Positions 61,453-64,000 of a stretch of 64,000 bases of DNA are shown here, piece by piece. Positions within the stretch are counted from its first letter, which is position 1, and every line of letters starts with the position of its first letter. The notes below the pieces were generated by a model that was not told the DNA's origin, searched no databases, and saw only the letters and a list, made by a program, of their open reading frames with translations. The DNA is from Novosphingobium sp. CECT 9465 (lineage in GTDB: Bacteria; Pseudomonadota; Alphaproteobacteria; Sphingomonadales; Sphingomonadaceae). The stretch is from positions 2,094,501-2,158,500 of the forward strand of contig NZ_CAKLBX010000001.1 of assembly GCF_920987055.1 (NCBI RefSeq). Direction: 5' to 3'. The position numbers and the translations under genes are program-made.

Positions 61453-61887
61453 CTAGCGCTGCTCCGAAGGAATGACTGCGAGCGTCAGGCGCGAGATGCA
61501 CACCAGTTTGCCCGCCTCGTCTTCAATTCGGATCGACCAGACGTGCGTGGTGCGACCCAGCGCTTCGGGACGCGCTGTGGCATAGACCCAGCCATCGCGC
61601 ACCGGACGCAAGTGGTTGGCATTGATTTCAAGCCCCACGGTCGCAAACCTGGCCGGATCGACGACCATCATGCCACCCACCGAACCCACTGTTTCGGCAA
61701 GCGCCATCGATGCGCCGCCATGAAGACGGCCGAACGGTTGGTGTGTGCGATGATCGACCGGCATCCGCGCGCAGATCCAGTCTTCGCCGCAATCGACGAA
61801 TTCCATGCCGAGATGGGCCGGCATCGTCGTTGCGCCAATACTGGCCAGACGCTCCGGCGACGGCATTTCATCGTTCCACCAGATCAT
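61453..61887 (-). CDS. PaaI-type hotdog thioesterase
   Basis: A 144-residue acyl-CoA thioesterase from the ATG at 61887 (MIWWNDEMPS). The hotdog motif is PFGRLHGGASMALAETVGSVG with the catalytic Glu in ALAET and HGG loop. The C-terminal strands are TTHVWSIRIEDEAGKLVCISRLT. It overlaps the M20 peptidase gene at its 5' end by ATGA, suggesting the two act in one metabolic step, such as freeing an acyl group from CoA and an amide bond. The true substrate is not shown. Confidence 0.92.
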   Translation of the reverse strand: MIWWNDEMPSPERLASIGATTMPAHLGMEFVDCGEDWICARMPVDHRTHQPFGRLHGGASMALAETVGSVGGMMVVDPARFATVGLEINANHLRPVRDGWVYATARPEALGRTTHVWSIRIEDEAGKLVCISRLTLAVIPSEQR

Positions 61888-63083
61888 GAGAACCCTTCTG
61901 CGAGAAACCGTTCCGCGCACCCTGCCAGAACCGCCGTGCCGAGCGGCAGGACACTTTCATCGACCATCATCTTCGTGGAATGGATCGAGCAACACGAACG
62001 CCAGTCGACGCCCTGATGCGCAACGCCGAGGAAGAACATCGCGCCCGGCACCTTTTCGAGCACGTAGGAAAAGTCTTCCGCCCCCATGATCGGATGATCG
62101 AGACGTTGAAACAGGCCATGCCCGATCAGGTCATGAACGACCGTTTCGCCAAGATCGACCGCGCGCCCATCGCAGACCGTGACCGGGAAACCCGGCGTTA
62201 TGGTCAATTCTGCTGTCATGGCGTGAGCGGCGGCGATATGGGTGGCGACTTGTGCCAAGGCTTCACGCAAACGGGTGCGGTTGCCCGGCGAAAGTGTGCG
62301 CAAGGTGCCCTTCAAGGTGGCAAAATCGGCGATGACGTTGTGCGCCGTACCGCCTTCGATCCGGGCGACCGTGGCCACGACCGGGTCCGATACGGGAAAC
62401 CGGCGGGTGACCATTGCCTGTATCGCCATCACGATCTCGCAAGCGACAGGAACCGGGTCCAGCGCATCATGCGGCATGGAAGCGTGGCCGCCCTTGCCCC
62501 GCACGACGATCTCGAACTGGTCGGCCGACGCCATCAAGGTGCCTGCGCGGCCGGCCACCTGCCCATGCGGACTGTTGGGCATCACATGGAGCGCGAAGGC
62601 GGCATCGGGCAGCGGATCGATCAGGCCATCATCGAGCATGAACCGCGCGCCGTGGTAGCCTTCCTCGCCGGGCTGGAACATGAACTGGACTTCGCCTGCC
62701 AGCATGTCGGCACGGGCACACAGGAGTTCGGCGGCGCCTGCCAGCATGGCGGTGTGCGTATCGTGTCCGCAGGCGTGCATTGCGCCGGGGACGGTCGAGG
62801 CAAACGGCAGGCCGGTGTCCTCGGTCATCGGCAGGGCGTCCATGTCTCCCCGCAGAAGCACACGCCGACCTGGGCCTGACCTGCCTTTGAGCGTGGCGAC
62901 CAGCCCGGTGGTCGATGGACCTTCGCGCCATTCCAGCGGAAGATGAGCGAGCGCCAGCCGCACCTTGTCACGCGTTCGCGGGGTACGCAGGCCGAGTTCC
63001 GGTTCGGCGTGAATGGCGCGGCGCAGGGCGATGATTGCATCGGAATACCCGCGCGCCTGTTCAAGCAGTTCGTTATGCAGCAT
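61884..63083 (-). CDS. M20 family amidohydrolase / peptidase
   Basis: A 399-residue metallohydrolase of the amidohydrolase/hippurate hydrolase group from the ATG at 63083 (MLHNELLEQARG). Metal-site motifs are GDMDALPMTE, AMHACGHDTHTAML (with the Cys and His ligands), QPGEEGYHGA (catalytic and metal Glu) and MGAEDFSYVLEK near the C-terminus. The dimerisation lid begins around residue 185 (FEIVVRGKGGHASMPHDALDPV). It is upstream of, and translationally coupled to, the hotdog thioesterase. A longer in-frame start at 63203 adds a non-family leader. Substrates of the group include N-acyl amino acids. Confidence 0.93.
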   Translation of the reverse strand: MLHNELLEQARGYSDAIIALRRAIHAEPELGLRTPRTRDKVRLALAHLPLEWREGPSTTGLVATLKGRSGPGRRVLLRGDMDALPMTEDTGLPFASTVPGAMHACGHDTHTAMLAGAAELLCARADMLAGEVQFMFQPGEEGYHGARFMLDDGLIDPLPDAAFALHVMPNSPHGQVAGRAGTLMASADQFEIVVRGKGGHASMPHDALDPVPVACEIVMAIQAMVTRRFPVSDPVVATVARIEGGTAHNVIADFATLKGTLRTLSPGNRTRLREALAQVATHIAAAHAMTAELTITPGFPVTVCDGRAVDLGETVVHDLIGHGLFQRLDHPIMGAEDFSYVLEKVPGAMFFLGVAHQGVDWRSCCSIHSTKMMVDESVLPLGTAVLAGCAERFLAEGFS

Positions 63084-63116
63084 CGGCGCCTCCGGGAAGC
63101 ATCTGGTTGAAATCGG

Positions 63117-63314
63117 ATGGATCAGGCTGGCACGTCTTGCCAGCAGTGTCGAGCCTGCGGACTCGACGAGGACTCCGCCGTGGCACGGCTGGCGTGGATA
63201 CAAGAGAACGGCTCCGAAGCCCCGGATTTACTGGGGTTCCGGGAACAATTTCATCGATTATGCGGCCTTATTCTTGAAGATGTTGCACCTGATACGAAAT
63301 TTGTGCATGGTTAA
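63117..63314 (+). CDS. Doubtful 65-residue open frame before the sensor kinase
   Basis: The frame MDQAGTSCQQCRACGLDEDS continues through LAWIQENGSEAPDLLGFREQ and ends 5 bases before the kinase ATG. It has a CxxCxxC cluster and would be helical. Against it, third-codon GC falls to about half, unlike genuine genes here, and I see no clear ribosome-binding site. It lies over the divergent promoter region of the amidohydrolase and kinase genes. Confidence 0.25.
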   Translation: MDQAGTSCQQCRACGLDEDSAVARLAWIQENGSEAPDLLGFREQFHRLCGLILEDVAPDTKFVHG

Positions 63315-63319
63315 GCGGC

Positions 63320-64000
63320 ATGACCTTGCTGCCGCGCGCAATTTTCCAGCCGATCCGCGGCAATGTGTCACGTTATGGCGCAGCCTTTCTGTTCGCAGGA
63401 CTGGGCGCTGGTGTGCGTTTTCTGGTGGATGGTGTGCTCCCGCCGGGCTTCCCGTTCGTGACATTTTTCCCGGCGGTGATCATCTGCACGTTTCTGGCAG
63501 GGCGCGGGCCGGGCGTCGTGTGCGCGGTGCTGAGCGGCCTGGCTTCCTGGTACTGGTTCATCCCGCCTTTTCACAGCTTTGGCATGAATGCCTCGGTCGT
63601 GGCGGCGATGCTGTTCTACGTGCTGGTGGTGGCGGTTGACGTTGCCCTGATCGATGGACTGTTGCAGCGCCAGCAGCGGCTGGTCGAAAGCCAGCGCCAG
63701 CTTGCCGAAATGGCCGAGCACCAGACGCTGCTGTTCAAGGAACTGCAACACCGGGTGGCCAATAACCTTGCCTCGATCGCATCGATGCTGCGGCTTCAGC
63801 GCCGCCGGATCGAGCGCGATCCTGCATCGGCGCTGGCGGTAGTGGATAGCGCCGACGCACGGATCGAACTGATGGGACGGGTCCACCGCCAACTCTACGA
63901 TCCCGCGGCCCGGCAACTTGCCCTGCCCCAGCAGATCGATCACGTCGTACGGCAAGCGCAGGCGGTGGCCGGGGCAGGCCACATCACCATCACGGTGGAC
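63320..64000 (+). CDS. Sensor histidine kinase with DUF4118-type membrane domain (partial)
   Basis: The first 227 residues of a sensor kinase, cut by the right edge. Three to four helices (AFLFAGLGAGVRFLVDG, FVTFFPAVIICTFLAG, ASVVAAMLFYVLVVAVDV) with a WYWFIPPFHSF segment are typical of DUF4118, the membrane part found in KdpD and related kinases. The kinase part begins with a coiled coil and then the HisKA_2 phosphoacceptor motif LFKELQHRVANNLASIASML, with His near residue 140. The ATPase domain starts near the edge. The ATG at 63320 is in frame to the end; an earlier ATG at 63306 is in another frame. Confidence 0.92.
   Translation, partial: MTLLPRAIFQPIRGNVSRYGAAFLFAGLGAGVRFLVDGVLPPGFPFVTFFPAVIICTFLAGRGPGVVCAVLSGLASWYWFIPPFHSFGMNASVVAAMLFYVLVVAVDVALIDGLLQRQQRLVESQRQLAEMAEHQTLLFKELQHRVANNLASIASMLRLQRRRIERDPASALAVVDSADARIELMGRVHRQLYDPAARQLALPQQIDHVVRQAQAVAGAGHITITVD

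Noticed and set aside
1..64000. tRNA or rRNA genes
   Set aside because: No cloverleaf with conserved T-loop sequence or rRNA-like conserved block was noticed by eye; a tRNAscan-type search could still overturn this.

Overview
This window looks like chromosomal DNA of a sphingomonad alphaproteobacterium, closest in style to Novosphingobium. The evidence is high GC with strongly GC-biased third codon positions, an exosortase A (XrtA) exopolysaccharide locus of the kind sphingomonads carry, a LOV-HWE histidine kinase with a single-domain response regulator, an RNase E whose S1 domain is split by a charged insert, and several palindromic intergenic repeat families. The genus is inferred from these features. 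There is no rRNA, tRNA, CRISPR array or insertion sequence that I can recognise.

Region 1 (1-14.8 kb, minus strand) is the respiratory complex I operon, nuoA-B-C-D-E-F-G-H-I-J-K-L-M, with nuoM cut by the left edge. Genes are translationally coupled in blocks by ATGA, GTGA or longer overlaps. The blocks are A-B, C-D-x-x-x-E, F-x-x-G, H-I, J-K and L-M. All five gaps between blocks (B/C, E/F, G/H, I/J, K/L) hold a palindromic repeat from one of three families. Five non-nuo genes are embedded: two small membrane proteins flanking an NTF2-like protein between nuoD and nuoE, and a retropepsin-like aspartic protease plus a membrane protein between nuoF and nuoG. NuoL carries an in-frame hexanucleotide microsatellite encoding a His-Ala run.

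Region 2 (15-32.5 kb) is mixed housekeeping: prepilin peptidase, acetyl-CoA acetyltransferase, an SH3-domain exported protein, a D-2-hydroxyacid dehydrogenase with its catalytic His replaced by Arg, an ammonium transporter, an orphan TIR-domain protein of visibly lower GC, a nitronate monooxygenase-like flavoprotein, a lipoprotein methyltransferase overlapping prfB, a periplasmic peroxiredoxin, PBP1a, an N-acetylmuramoyl-L-alanine amidase and RNase E.

Region 3 (32.5-39 kb) holds a low-GC membrane acyltransferase split by a run of 13 G residues, so it is either a phase-variable gene caught in the OFF state or a homopolymer error. It is followed by sdhB without sdhCDA, zapE, a CHASE2-EAL phosphodiesterase and a possible 17-residue microprotein ahead of a terminator.

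Region 4 (39-57.6 kb) is the XrtA locus. On the minus strand, from upstream to downstream, it encodes an acyl-CoA ligase, a PLP decarboxylase, a polysaccharide export lipoprotein, a chain-length protein, a tyrosine autokinase, an outer-membrane barrel protein, an ATPase, a polysaccharide deacetylase, a FemAB-like transferase, a glycosyltransferase, exosortase A and an asparagine-synthase-like amidotransferase. Divergently on the plus strand are a GNAT protein, an acyl carrier protein and two alpha/beta hydrolases. Together they should make and export an exopolysaccharide and process PEP-CTERM proteins, but no PEP-CTERM substrate is encoded here.

Region 5 (57.6-64 kb) has thioredoxin reductase, an exported adenosine deaminase-like protein, a LovK/LovR-like blue-light sensor pair, a hotdog thioesterase coupled to an M20 amidohydrolase, and the start of a DUF4118-type sensor kinase cut by the right edge.
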